Origin: Calendula officinalis
Taxonomy: Eukaryota; Streptophyta; Magnoliopsida; Asterales; Asteraceae
Direction: 5' to 3'
Assembly (NCBI GenBank): GCA_963853835.1
Contig: OY970820.1
Span: 43,498,907-43,562,906, forward strand
DNA: 64,000 nt
Of this stretch, positions 11,684-22,858 are shown piece after piece. Every line of letters starts with the position of its first letter. Within the stretch, counting starts at the first letter, position 1. The notes beneath the pieces were generated by a model. It was not told where the DNA came from. It searched no databases and saw only the letters and a list, made by a program, of their open reading frames with translations. The translations under genes and the position numbers were made by a program.

Positions 11684-11696
11684 ACTCGTGATACCA
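11684..11696 (-). other. N1 primer binding site
   Basis: The minus strand reads TGGTATCACGAGT one base inside the 5' LTR. It matches the first part of the initiator tRNA-Met complement (TGGTATCAGAGC) used by plant copia elements, with a changed distal half. N2 has the same form. Confidence 0.75.
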
Positions 11697-11697
11697 C

Positions 11698-12337
11698 TAT
11701 AGGTGATTTTCGGTTAAAACAATTAACAAACGCAGCGGAAATAATTAAATCACCATAAACGGATCTTGATATTAATCATACAATCAAACTATAATCAAAA
11801 TCAAAGAGATTGGAGGAACATTTCATACCCTTGAAGCCTTTGATCTTAATGATTTGGATGGATGAAGATGGTGACCGAAACCAAGTATTCTAAAGGAGAA
11901 TACCTCTAAAGATTGATCCACATAACACTCTTCTTGAACACCAAAGGAGGATGCTAGTCCTTGTGCTTGCAAAGAAGAAAAAACAAAAACACCGTTTGTG
12001 TGTGTTTTTCTTGGACGGTCAAGGGAGGACAAAAGAGGGAGTTTATGGAGCCATTATGGTGCCATAATTCCCATTAATGATTTCCATAAACCATTGATTA
12101 TTTGCACTCTAGTCCCTTGTCTTTGTTTCTTCTATTTGCATACAATTAAGTTTCAATATTAACAATTAATATTAAACTCTAATATATACAAGCATGTAGC
12201 CTATATTAATATATAATGTAATTACCCTAATTACACTATATATCTTATGGTGTTAAGTGTTTAAGTGTGTGACCCTTTAGGCTCACAAACTACTAGCCAT
12301 ATAACTATATGTTATACGCGTGAAGAATATTCCAACA
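11698..12337 (-). repeat. N1 5' LTR
   Basis: 640 bp, the partner of 5175-5814. Differences include ACGCAGCGG against ACGCATCGG and GTGAAGAATATT against GTGACGCATATT. Near-identity indicates a fairly recent insertion compared with O. Confidence 0.9.
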
Positions 12338-12342
12338 GTAAT

Positions 12343-12991
12343 AAATAAATACTTACATTAGTGGTGCTCGGAGATGCTAATTCTTGCGAATGAGTATGAG
12401 CCAGAACTTGCCAACGAACTAGGATTCAAATTAGAATCCCTCTACTTGATCACACTCGAGGTTGACAACGAACGAGACAATACACCACAACGTAGTGTAA
12501 AGTACCCTTGAGAAAACCCAAACGAAATCACCACCGAAAACACTTTCGGTCGACGACGACGGCGGCGGCACGGCGGCAACACGACGGCAGCGGTGGTTCC
12601 GGTCGGCGGTCGAACGGACGAAGGGGAGGGAGAGGGCTTCGGCCGAATAGGGTGCAAGCCAAGAGAAAGTGTGTATTAGGTCAATACCCCATGCACCCTA
12701 TTTATAGGTTTTGGGAAAACTTGTTTCCTTAGCGGGCTCAAATTAAGCTAAGCCCGTCTTGTTTAATTAAACCATTAATTAAACCAAGCCCCATATGGAA
12801 TAACAAGTTAATTACCCATTAACTTATTCCAATCCACTTAGCCCATTACACATTTGATTATACATTTAATCAAAGCCCGGTTCGTTTATTCTCGTGTTCG
12901 GTTGCACCCCAAGAGCAACCCCAATAGGACTTTAATTTACGTTGACCAAGTCAAATCGTTTATTTGATGACGTTGGACACCATTTCCAACA
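12343..12991 (-). repeat. O 3' LTR, part 2
   Basis: Continuation of the O 3' LTR after N1, beginning AAATAAATACTTACATTAG and ending ACCATTTCCAACA. It shows the uninterrupted CTTAC site (12352-12356) into which S inserted in the partner LTR. A GC-rich GACGACGGCGGCGG-like block at 12550-12630 is shared in shorter form with 60955-61000. Open frames here are chance. Confidence 0.9.
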
Positions 12992-13010
12992 GTCTCCCAC
13001 TTGGACATCT
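12992..13010 (-). other. O polypurine tract
   Basis: The minus strand reads ATGTCCAAGTGGGAGAC immediately before the 3' LTR start TGTTGG. The purine-rich AAGTGGGAGA is the plus-strand priming site typical of copia elements. Confidence 0.75.
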
Positions 13011-13448
13011 CATCAACCAATGCATCACGAACTCATATTAGGAGACTAATGTATCTAGGTTTTAAGACCTATATGATATTACCGTCTCACTATTACCTTT
13101 GAATTTGTCCATGAGGTAATACTCTGAGCATGGGTTGGTCCAACATTTCAACTCTCTTTTTAAATGCTCATGAGAGTAGCAGCAATCTCCATGCTATGTT
13201 TAATCTTATGAACAATCTACTTACTCTCCATGACATATTAATACATTTCTCATTCCCATGAGAATGATCGACTATGGACGTTCAAATTATCTATTAGATC
13301 ACTTTGGAATTTGTTCTAAACATGCAAAACTGAAACTCAAATTTTAAATACTATATGAATTATAGAACACTTGCATATTATTTAATCACCATAAATAAAT
13401 CATTCATTCATACAATTTAATATTTGTAATATAGTTTCAATAAATAAA
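13011..13448 (-). other. O 3' untranslated region
   Basis: 438 bp between the RNase H stop and the polypurine tract. It is AT-rich, with no coding or further repeat recognised. Confidence 0.7.
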
Positions 13449-14745
13449 CTAATACAAGTCACTTGGAAATCTAATCCCTATCGTCCTCGCGTGTGCATCA
13501 TGCTTGGATCGACTTAGTGGCTTTGTGAATGGATCAGATGGATTCTCCTCCGACGATACCCTCGTCACGATAACGTCACCCTCCTCAACACGTTTTCGCA
13601 CATAGTTATACTTTCTGAGTATATGCTTGGTTTTACTGTGATCTTTGGATTCTTTAGTCAATGAGACTGCACCTTCATTATCATAGTAGATTTTCAATGG
13701 GTCCTTGATGCTTGTTACGACACCAAGGTCATCGATGAAATTCTTCAACCATGTAGCCTCTTTTGCTGCCTCACTAGCAGCAATATACTCAGATTCACAT
13801 ATGGAATCAGCAACCGACTGCTACTTGGAGCTCTTCCAAGTAACAGCTCCATCATTCAATAAGAATACACACCCAGATTGTGAACACGAGTCATCCCTGT
13901 CAGTTTGGAAACTCGTGTCACAATAACCTTCCACAACTAGTTCGTCTTTCCCACCATACACTAAGAACATATCCTTTGTTCTCCTTATACTTTCTGAGTA
14001 TATGCTTGGTTTCACTGTGATCTTTGGATTCTTTAGTCAATGAGACTGCACCTTCATTATCATAGTAGATTTTCAATGGGTCCTTGATGCTTGTTACGAC
14101 ACCAAGGTCATCGATGAAATTCTTCAACCATGTAGCCTCTTTTGCTGCCTCACTAGCAGCAATATACTCAGATTCACATATGGAATCAGCAACCGACTGC
14201 TACTTGGAGCTCTTCCAAGTAACAGCTCCATCATTCAATAAGAATACCCACCCAGATTGTGAACACGAGTCATCCCTGTCAGTTTGGAAACTCGTGTCAC
14301 AATAACCTTCCACAACTAGTTCGTCTTTCCCACCATACACTAAGAACATATCCTTTGTTCTCCTTATACTTTCTGAGTATATGCTTGGTTTTACTGTGAT
14401 CTTTGGATTCTTTAGTCAATGAGACTGCACCTTCATTATCATAGTAGATTTTCAATGGGTCCTTGATGCTTGTTACGACACCAAGGTCATCGATGAAATT
14501 CTTCAACCATGTAGCCTCTTTTGCTGCCTCACTAGCAGCAATATACTCAGATTCACATATGGAATCAGCAACCGACTGCTACTTGGAGCTCTTCCAAGTA
14601 ACAGCTCCATCATTCAATAAGAATACCCACCCAGATTGTGAACACGAGTCATCCCTGTCAGTTTGGAAACTCGTGTCACAATAACCTTCCACAACTAGTT
14701 CGTCTTTCCCACCATACACTAAGAACATATCCTTTGTTCTCCTTA
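13449..14745 (-). pseudogene. O RNase H, internally triplicated
   Basis: The minus-strand reading gives the copia RNase H C-terminal half: IYYDNEGAVSLTKESKDHSKTKHI, then VEEGDVIVTRVSSEENPSDPFTKPLSRSKHDAH. The region between GYCDTSFQTDRDDSCSQSG and LRKY is present three times because of a 379-bp tandem triplication. In every copy the conserved SSKQ context is cut by TAG (SSK-stop-QSVADS), so the stop predates the triplication. The protein ends normally at the C-terminus. Confidence 0.9.
13611..14745. repeat. 379-bp tandem triplication
   Basis: Units start at 13611, 13990 and 14369, each with CTTTCTGAGTATATGCTTGG, and run to CCTTTGTTCTCCTTA. The copies are almost identical: TTTTACTG against TTTCACTG in unit 2, and an ACAC/ACCC difference in unit 1. 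The junctions are CCTTATA-CTTTCTG. The duplications are therefore much younger than element O. Confidence 0.95.
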
Positions 14746-15726
14746 GGTACCTGAGAATCGTTTTCACCGCTATCCAATGATCATTGCCAGGGTTGTCCTG
14801 ATATCGACTCACCATGCTCAAGGCATATGAGACATCAGGACGAGTACATATCATGGCATACATGATCGATCCTATAGCCGAAGCATATGGGATTCGACTC
14901 ATCCTATCCCGCTCTAACTCAGTGCTGGGACTTTGACTATGAGTCAACTTTATGCCATGATTCATTGGTAAATAACCTTTCTTAGAATCAAGCATATGAA
15001 ACCTCTTCAATATCTTGTCTAAGTATGTACTCTGGCTTAATACTATTAGACCTTTTTCTCTATCTCTGTATATCTTAATTCCAAGTATGTACGCTGCATC
15101 TCCTAGATCCTTCATTGCAAAACACTTTCTCAACCAAGACTTCACATCTTGCAGTGTAGGAATGTGATTGCCAATGAGCAATATGTCATTGACATATAAT
15201 ACTAGGAAGACTACAGTGCTCCCACTAGTTTTTATATAAACACAAGACTCATCTTCGCTTCTCGAAAACCCAAACTGTTTGACTCTTTTGTGAAAGCAAA
15301 GAATCTAGCTTCGAGATGCTTGTTTCAAGCCATAGATGGATCTCTCAAGCTTACAGACTCACTTAGGATGTTGCTTGTGGATAAAACCTTCTTGTTGTGC
15401 CATATAGACATGCTCAGTTAACTTTCCGTTCAGGAAAGCAGTTTTCACATCCATCTGCCATATTTCATAGTCATGAAACGCAGCGATTGCAAGCAATATC
15501 CTTATAGATTTAATCTTGGGTACTGGTGAAATGGTCTCATCATAATCAATCCCATGAGTTGAGTATAACCTTTTGCAACCAGCCTAGCCTTATAGGTGTG
15601 CACATTCCCATCCATCTTTGTCTTCTTCTTGAAGATCCATTTACACCCAACGGTTTTAGTGCCAGGTGTAACGTCAACCAAATTCCATACATAGACTGAA
15701 TCTCGCTCTCCATAGCCTCTTTCCAT
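14579..15726 (-). pseudogene. O reverse transcriptase
   Basis: Frames at 15726-15502 and 15181-14579 with the stretch between them cover the copia RT. Order: VGCKWIFKKKTKMDGNVHTYKARLVAKGYTQ, a stop-broken middle with VCKLERSIYGLKQASRS and CVYIKTSGSTVVFLVLYVNDILLIGN, then LRKCFAMKDLGDAAYILGIKIYRDR, YLDKILKRFHM and IPYASAIGSIMYAMICTRPDVSYALSMVSRY. The catalytic YVDD box reads YVND (near 15195-15206), losing a metal-binding Asp. Frameshifts separate the blocks. Confidence 0.88.
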
Positions 15727-16733
15727 TTATTGGCCTCAGGGCCTTCCATAGCTTCCCTATAGTTTGATGGTTGATCATCACAAACTAGTAAACCATTATC
15801 AGTCGATGCATCGCCTTCAGCAATATGGTATTCATAATAATCACCAAGATGCTCAGGATGGCGAACAACTCTAGAGGATCTAGGTGGAATGGTAGGAATT
15901 ATATCATTTTGTTCAAAAGGAGTCTCATCCTTAGGTTGAGTACCAGTGTCAACTATAGGTTCCGTTTCAATTTCATTGCTTGACTCTTGAGACTCTTCAA
16001 GATCAATTTTGCTCCCACTAGCTTCTTTGGATAATAGCTTTCTCTCAAGAAAGAATCCTCTTCGAGCTATGAACATTTTGTTCTCAGCCGGTTTGTAAAA
16101 CCGATATCCAAAAGACTGGCGAGGGTAGCCAATGAAATGACACTTCTCTGATTTTCTTTCCAGTTTGTCATGAGTTTCATGTCCCACGTAAACTTCACAA
16201 CCCTATATTTTTAAATGTCGGAGCGAGGGAGGATTCCCTTTCCACATTTCAGAGGGTGTCTTGGAGACCTTCTTAGTTGGTACAAGGTTCAAGATATGAG
16301 CTGCTATTTCTAGGGCGTAACCCCATAAGCTCACCGGAAGAGTTGCACGACTCATCATCCATCGAACCATATCTAACAATGTTCGATTTCTCCTCTCAGA
16401 CACTCCATTAAGTTGTGGAGTTCTAGGAGGAGATAGTTGGGATACTATTCCACAACTATTTAGATGATCCATGAACTCTTGACTAAGATACTCTCCACCC
16501 CTGTCAGAGCGGAGCATCTTAATCCTTTTGCCCAATTGATTCTCAACTTCATTTTGAAACACTTTGAATGTCTCAAAAGTTTCTGACTTATGTTTAATCA
16601 AATAAACATAACCATATCCACTGAAATCATCAGTAAATGTAACGAAGTATCTTTCACCATGTCTTGTGCTTGACTTGATTGGTCCACACACAATGGCGCT
16701 TTTGTCATCTTGCCAAGTAAACAAGAATCGCAC
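15546..16733 (-). pseudogene. O integrase
   Basis: The frame 16733-16203 carries the core: FVTFTDDFSGYGYVYLIKHK, LRSDRGGEYLSQEF, SPPRTPQLNGVSERRNRTLLDMVR and LPVSLWGYALEIAAHILNLVPTK. The Asp of SDRGGEY and the Glu of VSERRN are kept. The frame 16187-15546 carries the C-terminal region (KCHFIGYPRQSFGYRFYKP, then an acidic linker, RVVRHPEHLGDYYEYH) and runs toward RT before a frameshift near 15660. The two frames are separated by a stop. Confidence 0.88.
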
Positions 16734-16825
16734 ACATCGTTCGATTTGAGGTCAAACGATTTCAACACTCCATCCTTTTGGAGTTTGGCGATTCTTTTCT
16801 TGTTAATGTGGCCTAAGCGACAATG

Positions 16826-17371
16826 TCATAGACATGATTTATCCAATACACCTTTGGACGAATCAACATTCAATATTAGATTTCTATTGTTAACGCAAAC
16901 GACACTTTCATATATGCCAGAACAAGGAATAGCTTTGAATATAAGAACATCATTTTTATGAACTAAAATAGAACCATTTTCATTATCAAAACTAAAAGTA
17001 AAACCATCCTTAAACAATTCATAAAATGAAATAATGTTTCGTGCCATGCAAGGTGAATAACAACCATCTAATAAAATGATAGAATGGTCATTACTAAGCA
17101 TGAGCTCGTAATCTCCAATCTTGGTGACAACAGTCGAGACTCTGTTTCCCATGATTAGATTCAGCTCACCATGCTTCAACTTTCTATTATTATTTAGTCC
17201 TTGCATATCAGTGTAAATGTGTGTACCACACCCTGTATGTAGGACCCAAGAATTAGACATAGAAGAATTATGAAGTTCAATCATGAACGTATCTGAAGTT
17301 CCATACTTTTGGACACTATCATTATTCAAATCATTCAGATACTTTGGGCAGTTTCTTTTCCAGTGACTCAA
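16826..17371 (-). pseudogene. O zinc knuckle end, protease and GAG-pre-integrase
   Basis: The frame begins in the second half of a CCHC knuckle (SHWKRNCPKYL). The protease follows as SNSWVLHTGCGTHI, where the family reads LDTG: the catalytic Asp codon GAT is CAT (His). It then runs through MGNRVSTVVTKIGDYELML and MARNIISFYELFKDGF, typical of the region between protease and integrase. The missing Asp makes the protease inactive. Confidence 0.85.
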
Positions 17372-17429
17372 TTCATTGCAATGAAAACATGTGGAATCTT
17401 TTGGTGCTATTAGTGAACTTCTCTAGCTT

Positions 17430-17696
17430 TCATTGGGCATGTCCCACCTTAGCTTTCCCTTTCCTACTGGGATGAGAACGTTTACTTGTCGTAGCATTAC
17501 TAGATTCAATATTTAAGATAGGAGTATCAGAAATATGCTTATGAATGTCTAATATCTTTGCTTCAACAATTATTAGTTCCTTGCATAACTCTATGAGTGT
17601 AATGTCTTTCTTATTCTTGTCATAGTCTGATATGAGCGAAGAATATGCCGGAGTAAGTGAGTTCAAGACAATTTCAACTGCTAATTCCTTAGACAC
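17430..17696 (-). pseudogene. O gag C-terminal fragment
   Basis: An 88-codon frame with VEIVLNSLTPAYSSLISDYDKNKKDITLIELCKELIIVEAKI, matching the UBN2/retrotran-gag helical region, followed by a basic tail (KRSHPSRKGKAKVGHAQ) ahead of the zinc knuckle. The gag N-terminus is not recognisable beyond about 17830. Confidence 0.8.
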
Positions 17697-18731
17697 ATTT
17701 ACACCATACTTTCTGATATATCAATGTAGCCTCTGATCTTTTCGATGAAGATACATACAAATTCTCCTTCTCTCACTTCGCAATTCAAAATTAGTCTCAA
17801 GTTTATATCAGCAGCTCGTGAATTAATCATATAATTCATTTAGTTAAATTTCATAATACCATTACGAGATGAAACTTTTGAGATAGAAAATCGAGGACGA
17901 TTTTATGGTGAAAGTGGAAGTGGAAGTGGTGGTGGAGGATGTGAGTTGGGAATTGACATTTATAAAAGAAAACAATTTCTTTCTTAGTTTATTTATATTG
18001 ATAATCCTTAACATTATTTACCCAATAATCAATTTAAGGCTAGGATCCAAAATTATGTTATTTGATGTGAAGAGGGATGCCGTAATTCACACCGAATAAT
18101 TTCATAAGGAAACATACTATTGTTAATTTCAATCACTATGAAATCCGATCCCTAGATCTTTTAGATTCATTTTAAACTTTTAAAATGACATGTTAATGTC
18201 GATTCTATGCTCGTCACATAATTCACGACAGGGATACTGTGGATCATGAATTTGACGGTGAATCTACCATGAAAGCACTCACGAAAATTCCCGGCTCAAG
18301 TTCACTTGGGTATCGCGAGAATCTCTTCACCCATAAGTATAATCTCAAAATTAACGTACCGGCTCAATTGCACGCGCTTCGTTAATCAGATTATACCTTG
18401 AGTGTTGTCCCTCATGGAGAGCACAATCTTTCACATTTAACATTAAACGAGAAGTTTTGTTTAATGTATTTACTTTAGTTATACATATATAAACTTTTAT
18501 AATATGTCAAATTAAAATTTTAATTTATCTTAACTAAAGAAATATATAATTCTTTTAATTCTATTAAAATGCGAGGACGCACTTTTTAATAATTAATTAA
18601 TTATATTTTATTATAATATTTAAATATACTTTTATTTACATAATATTATAACGGAGGAATATATCAAAAACTATTTTGATATATGGGAATTTTGAATTTC
18701 GAAAATATATATATACATGTATTAAATTATA

Positions 18732-18736
<5 letters not shown>

Positions 18737-18775
<39 letters not shown>
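18737..18775. repeat. (TA)n microsatellite
   Basis: About 39 bp of uninterrupted TA dinucleotides in the O leader. Confidence 0.97.
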
Positions 18776-18778
<3 letters not shown>

Positions 18779-19167
18779 ATATATATTGTAATTATCCATT
18801 TATATTTTAAGACTTTATCTATTTGAAGATATTTTATATAACAATATATAAATACAAAATCAAATCAAGATAATAACAAAATCCGAAATCCCTTAACTTT
18901 TTTAAAAATTCGGATATACACTATTTGTATATATCCCTAATTTAAACTTGATATCTTTATTTAAAAAACCCCTTTTAAATATTTATCTATATTTACCAAA
19001 TTTTATTTATTTAAATATATACATACCGAAATATATATATAAAAACAAATATTATCTTTTCAAATCTTTTATTCTAATACATCCATATATTCTGAAAAAT
19101 ATACATGTATAATAAATTTTGATTTATTTAAAACATTAAATAATTATATATTTTTATATAAAAACCG

Positions 19168-19169
<2 letters not shown>

Positions 19170-19252
<83 letters not shown>
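19170..19252. repeat. (TA)n microsatellite
   Basis: About 83 bp of uninterrupted AT dinucleotides in the O leader. Unlike the tracts in element P it carries no insertion. Confidence 0.97.
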
Positions 19253-19257
<5 letters not shown>

Positions 19258-19502
19258 CAATCTTTTATTTGATCTTATTTTAAATAATTGATGAGATAAT
19301 CATTGGAAAATATCTTGATAATTTTAAAACCTTTTAACAATTATCCACTTTCCTTATTTTAATTAAAAACAATTTTACAAATTAAAAATATTATTTATTT
19401 ATTAATTTCCGATTTTCGGAAATTCCGAAATACACAAAAACAAGAATTTAATTTTTACTTTTTCGAATTTCGGATCTACCACTGTTAGATTCGTAGACCA
19501 AC

Positions 19503-19514
19503 GCTCTGATACCA
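19503..19514 (-). other. O primer binding site
   Basis: The minus strand reads TGGTATCAGAGC one base inside the 5' LTR, the exact complement of the plant initiator tRNA-Met 3' end. Confidence 0.92.
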
Positions 19515-19515
19515 C

Positions 19516-19647
19516 TGTCGGGTTTCGTACAGTTTTACCGTCACTATGTTTGTCGCAGAATTACAAATAATTAATACGATAAACTACGAAGATTAGGATC
19601 GCTTAGATCTACGAATCTAGGGCAACTAGTAATAAATAAATACTTAT
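19516..19647 (-). repeat. O 5' LTR, part 1
   Basis: 132 bp from TGTCGGGTTTCGTACAG to AAATACTTAT, aligned with the other O LTR. It is interrupted by S and resumes at 60790. It preserves the empty site of N1 (CTAGTAATAAATAAAT). Confidence 0.92.
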
Positions 19648-19951
19648 TGAGAGATCGAATATGATTGAATTCAAGCTAATTCATGGTGATTTGGTGAAGA
19701 TTGATGAATTTAGTAGGTGTAAGTGTGTGTGTTCTTGAGAGTGTGTGTTGAGAGAGAAAGAGATGGAGGGAAGGATGCTTTCAAAGTAATTGTTCAATTA
19801 TGTGGGAAAAGCATACAATTAGTTAATACAAGATTTCCTTAAATACTATTTCACTAATCATCATGGTTTAAGCTAATGACTAGTCTAACACTTATACAAT
19901 GTGTCACAACTAGTCCCTTAACTATTGCATACAACATAATCGATCTTAACA
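19648..19951 (-). repeat. S 3' LTR
   Basis: 304 bp, about 3% different from the partner at 60482-60784. The adjoining 19952-19963 reads AAAGGGGGAGAT on the minus strand, a perfect polypurine tract. Confidence 0.93.
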
Positions 19952-19963
19952 ATCTCCCCCTTT

Positions 19964-21129
19964 GTATCAATAGTTTGGATTAGCATGTTCTTGAAGTCTT
20001 CTTTTCTAGCAAAGTCTGAAACTGAATTATCCATTGATTAGTTTTGTTGTAGTATCAGCTTCAGCTTTTGATAATCAGTGAAAAAAGAATACCTTTAATT
20101 GGCTGTTCAACCAATATAAAGTATCTCAGAAGACTTCATGAAATCTTGACTTAATATGTCTATATCATTATCCAATCTCCCTCTTTTTGAGCTTTAGAAC
20201 CTCATCCTTGTCTTCCTTCAAAGGAACTAAATTTTTATCGTTGAGTTTGTTGATGTAAGAAGTGCCTAAAACTGATATATTAAAGATTTGAAGGTTCTAG
20301 AAATGAAACATCAGTTTGCTAAGGATTTGACTGGGATTTCGAGATGTTGGAGATTTAGTTTTGGATAGTAGAGGTTTGTGAGGATAGAATGATTATGTTT
20401 TGTTGAAAATAAAAATATGCAAGTTTAAGGTATTGGATGTATGTGTATGATTTGATAAGAATGATATGTACATTTTAGGATTTGATTTGATGTGGATGAT
20501 TTGTATTTTGTATGGAATGAATGGTTTTGTACAGTTAAGCTTTTTAAATCGATGTGGTTGTTATCGAATTTGGAAAGAATGATTTAAACAATAAAGTTTC
20601 GGATTGAAATGGATGTTTAGGATTGAAATGGTTTGAGAATTTGTGATTTGAAATTTCTATGAATGTGTCGGTTTCTTTTTCTTCACAAATTACTTTATGT
20701 AAATCGACGACGAAATGTAGACCCATAGTTAGAGTTGTTTATAGCGCAAATCTTTTCTTGAAGTTGTGGCTTTGTCGATTTGTGATTATTGATAATTGTT
20801 GTTAGGGTAAAATGTTGATGAAGTTTACGCTCCCCCTCAAACAAACAATTATTTCTTAACTAATCTTCGGTTTCTTGTTTACTCCCCCTTAACCGGTGCA
20901 TATGTCTTTTTTAACTGGAGTAAACTGAGCTAATATATTCTCCCTTCTAAATGCTGTAAGCATTTTTCTTTATAATAAAAACTTCTATAATATTTTCTCC
21001 CCCTCATGATGAACAAGATATATCTGAATCATCATGTAAAATTTGAAGTTCTGCGAGTTGGAAGTAGAAAGAATCTTCGAAGCCCAAGGATAAAAATGTG
21101 TTGAATAATGATATATTCATATTTTGAAT
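19964..21129 (-). other. S 3' non-coding region
   Basis: This long region before the PPT has T/G-rich stretches (20390-20700) and C-rich plus-strand runs CTCCCCCTCA at 20831 and 20998 and CTCCCCCTTA at 20882, that is, extra purine runs on the element strand resembling the PPT. No credible ORF is present; the 60-codon minus frame at 20544-20726 has no motif. Confidence 0.6.
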
Positions 21130-21840
21130 GAAGCAATATATAACACATTTTATCAGATAAACCAGATCGTTGTTGATGATGAAGAAAGACGATCAAATCT
21201 TGTATCGTTTAATGTCAATGACCATTGTGGATGACATAAAAGAACAGTCGTGTGTTTATCATCCGATATCCCGACTGTTGTTGATAAGGTTGGAGTACAG
21301 TCATCAGATATGTACATAGTAATCGAACAGGGTAAACTGGGATCACATAGATTACCCGTTAACACAACAGTTACAAAAACTGTGTGACCTACGTTCAGTG
21401 TTAGCTTTGATGTTAGCACTGGTAGGATTTCCATTCAATCATCGTGGAATACCAACAATTTTGGTATCACTATGAATGTTCCGGCTATATCACAAATATA
21501 TGCTTGGTATTTTCCCGGTGTCTTAAAAGTGTTTATTTCGGTTCTAGACTCAATTTGTGGACAAACGAAGGCGAGGACTGGAGAGACTTGTGCTCTTGTT
21601 CAATATCAACAATCTCCAAGTGAGATCTCGATAGCATATGAGCTTATCTCCATGAAAATGAAACAAGTACTTGTTAAGAAATACTTGAGTGGCTGGGGCG
21701 GTTGTGCATTGCATCACTGGGTCCATGATGCCTATTTCAATATCAGAGAGCAACAAATGCAATCTGATAGAGACGTGGCAACCCGGCTTTTAATTGGTTT
21801 AGTAAGGGGTTTTCGTTTTCTTTAACCCTGTCACACCCTC
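21130..21840 (-). pseudogene. S extra coding-like block, copy A
   Basis: Minus-strand reading shows a basic stretch (RKRKPLTKPIKSR), then TTAPATQVFLNKYLF, ESRTEINTFKTPGKYQ and AGTFIVIPK. Next come TSKLTLNVGHTVFVTVVLTG and a Ser/Thr/Asp-rich tail, with stops and frame changes. The same residues recur in copy B (42447-42960), so this was a coding sequence. It sits after RNase H, in the position of the env-like ORF of SIRE elements, but I see no signal peptide or membrane segment. I do not recognise the family. Confidence 0.5.
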
Positions 21841-22293
21841 CTCACTCAAGCTTACTTTTTTAATTTTCCACTACACCCTCATTTCATTTTACCATGTGTT
21901 TAGCTGAATTGCATCCCATACTACATTCCCCCTCTAAAATTTTATCTCAGCGCACCCCAATCAAGATCCCGTGATACTTGATTCTGCTCACCTAGACCTA
22001 AGGACCCTCACATTATGTCCTATATTGTAGGTGGCTCCTGGGGAAGATCATGTCGGTCATAGCAGATCATAAGAGTTATTTGAGAGTGAACTATAACACT
22101 CAAGTGAAATTTATCAGCATTTACGATGTTTCGTTGTAAGAATGAATAACATGGATTTTTCATCGGAAAAGTATGTGGTTCCGGCATAAGTTGTTGCCTT
22201 TAAAATAGAAAATTTTAGGCACAACAACTTGAACAAATTAGGCAATACCGGACTCACATCGAGTATCCGTTAACACACCCAATAAAGCGATAG
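21841..22293 (-). other. S 3' region up to the P insertion
   Basis: On the minus strand this continues copy B after the P junction (ALLGVLTDTRCESGIA, then a stop) and runs into spacer before copy A. GATAG at 22289-22293 is the left P target duplication. Confidence 0.55.
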
Positions 22294-22760
22294 TGTTAAG
22301 GCAAAAAACCTTACCCCTTTGGAATCTTAAGATAACAAAACAACCTATAATAGCTTAGAATAATTAGTAGAATAAATATGCTAAGTTTAGGAGTGATACT
22401 GAGTTTGGCCAGTATTGGCCACTCAGTATCAGTACTCAGTATTGGAAATCCAATACTGAGTAGAAGGACTGAGTTACATTTTGTTATGTAACGGACTAAG
22501 ATCAAATCCCTTGATCTTAGTCATTTTCCTAGTTTAGTCCTTCGGTTACTCCTTTGCCCATTGTGTAAGATATCTATATCATTATAAATAGAGATCGTCT
22601 TGCAAATATTTGTAATTGATTAGTGGTCTTGATATTCCGCAACAAGCCACACTTAGTGGATTTATACATTGACTATATTCTTGTGTTATCACTTTAATAT
22701 TTCATTAAGTATAATAATCTATCAATTAACATATAAAACCAGGGTTGTTGTGACCTAACA
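22294..22760 (+). repeat. P 5' LTR
   Basis: 467 bp, with repeated CAGTATT and ACTCAGTAT words near 22390-22470 and a TATAAATA box-like motif at about 22583. It lacks about 35 bp present in the partner LTR near 42255-42290. Confidence 0.94.
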
Positions 22761-22762
22761 AC

Positions 22763-22774
22763 TGGTATCAGAGC
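22763..22774 (+). other. P primer binding site
   Basis: TGGTATCAGAGC, the exact complement of initiator tRNA-Met, two bases after the 5' LTR. Confidence 0.94.
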
Positions 22775-22858
22775 AGGCTAAATAAACTCTTATTTAGTCG
22801 ATCTATTACCCTGGCAGCCATTCCCTATATTTATCCCTCCCAAACTCAAAAATCCAAA

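Larger units (their letters stand above)
5175..12337 (-). mobile_element. Element N1: defective Ty1/copia, 7.2 kb
   Basis: Two 640-bp LTRs (5175-5814, 11698-12337) differ at roughly ten sites, and the target duplication GTAAT (5170-5174, 12338-12342) is perfect. The uninterrupted sequence at 19629-19633 in the other O LTR confirms the insertion point. Coding is on the minus strand and broken throughout. It shares structure and lesions with N2. Confidence 0.92.
17697..19502 (-). other. O leader, very AT-rich
   Basis: Stretch between PBS and recognisable gag. 18100-18420 holds moderately complex sequence of leader type. 18430-19480 is extremely AT-rich with microsatellites. The first half of gag seems deleted or eroded. 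No other gene is seen. Confidence 0.65.

Noticed and set aside
5300..12032. Conserved 69-codon minus-strand frames at 5300-5509 and 11823-12032
   Set aside because: They lie in the two LTRs of N1; their similarity reflects LTR identity, not coding constraint.
13705..14684. Three identical 73-codon plus-strand proteins
   Set aside because: They are antisense readings of the triplicated RNase H segment of O.
19940..19970. tRNA-like or terminator signal at the C-rich run
   Set aside because: The run is the polypurine tract of S read on the other strand; no cloverleaf can be formed.
21472..21825. 117-codon plus-strand open frame
   Set aside because: The paralogous stretch at 42558-42860 preserves residues on the minus strand, not on plus, so the plus frame is a shadow.
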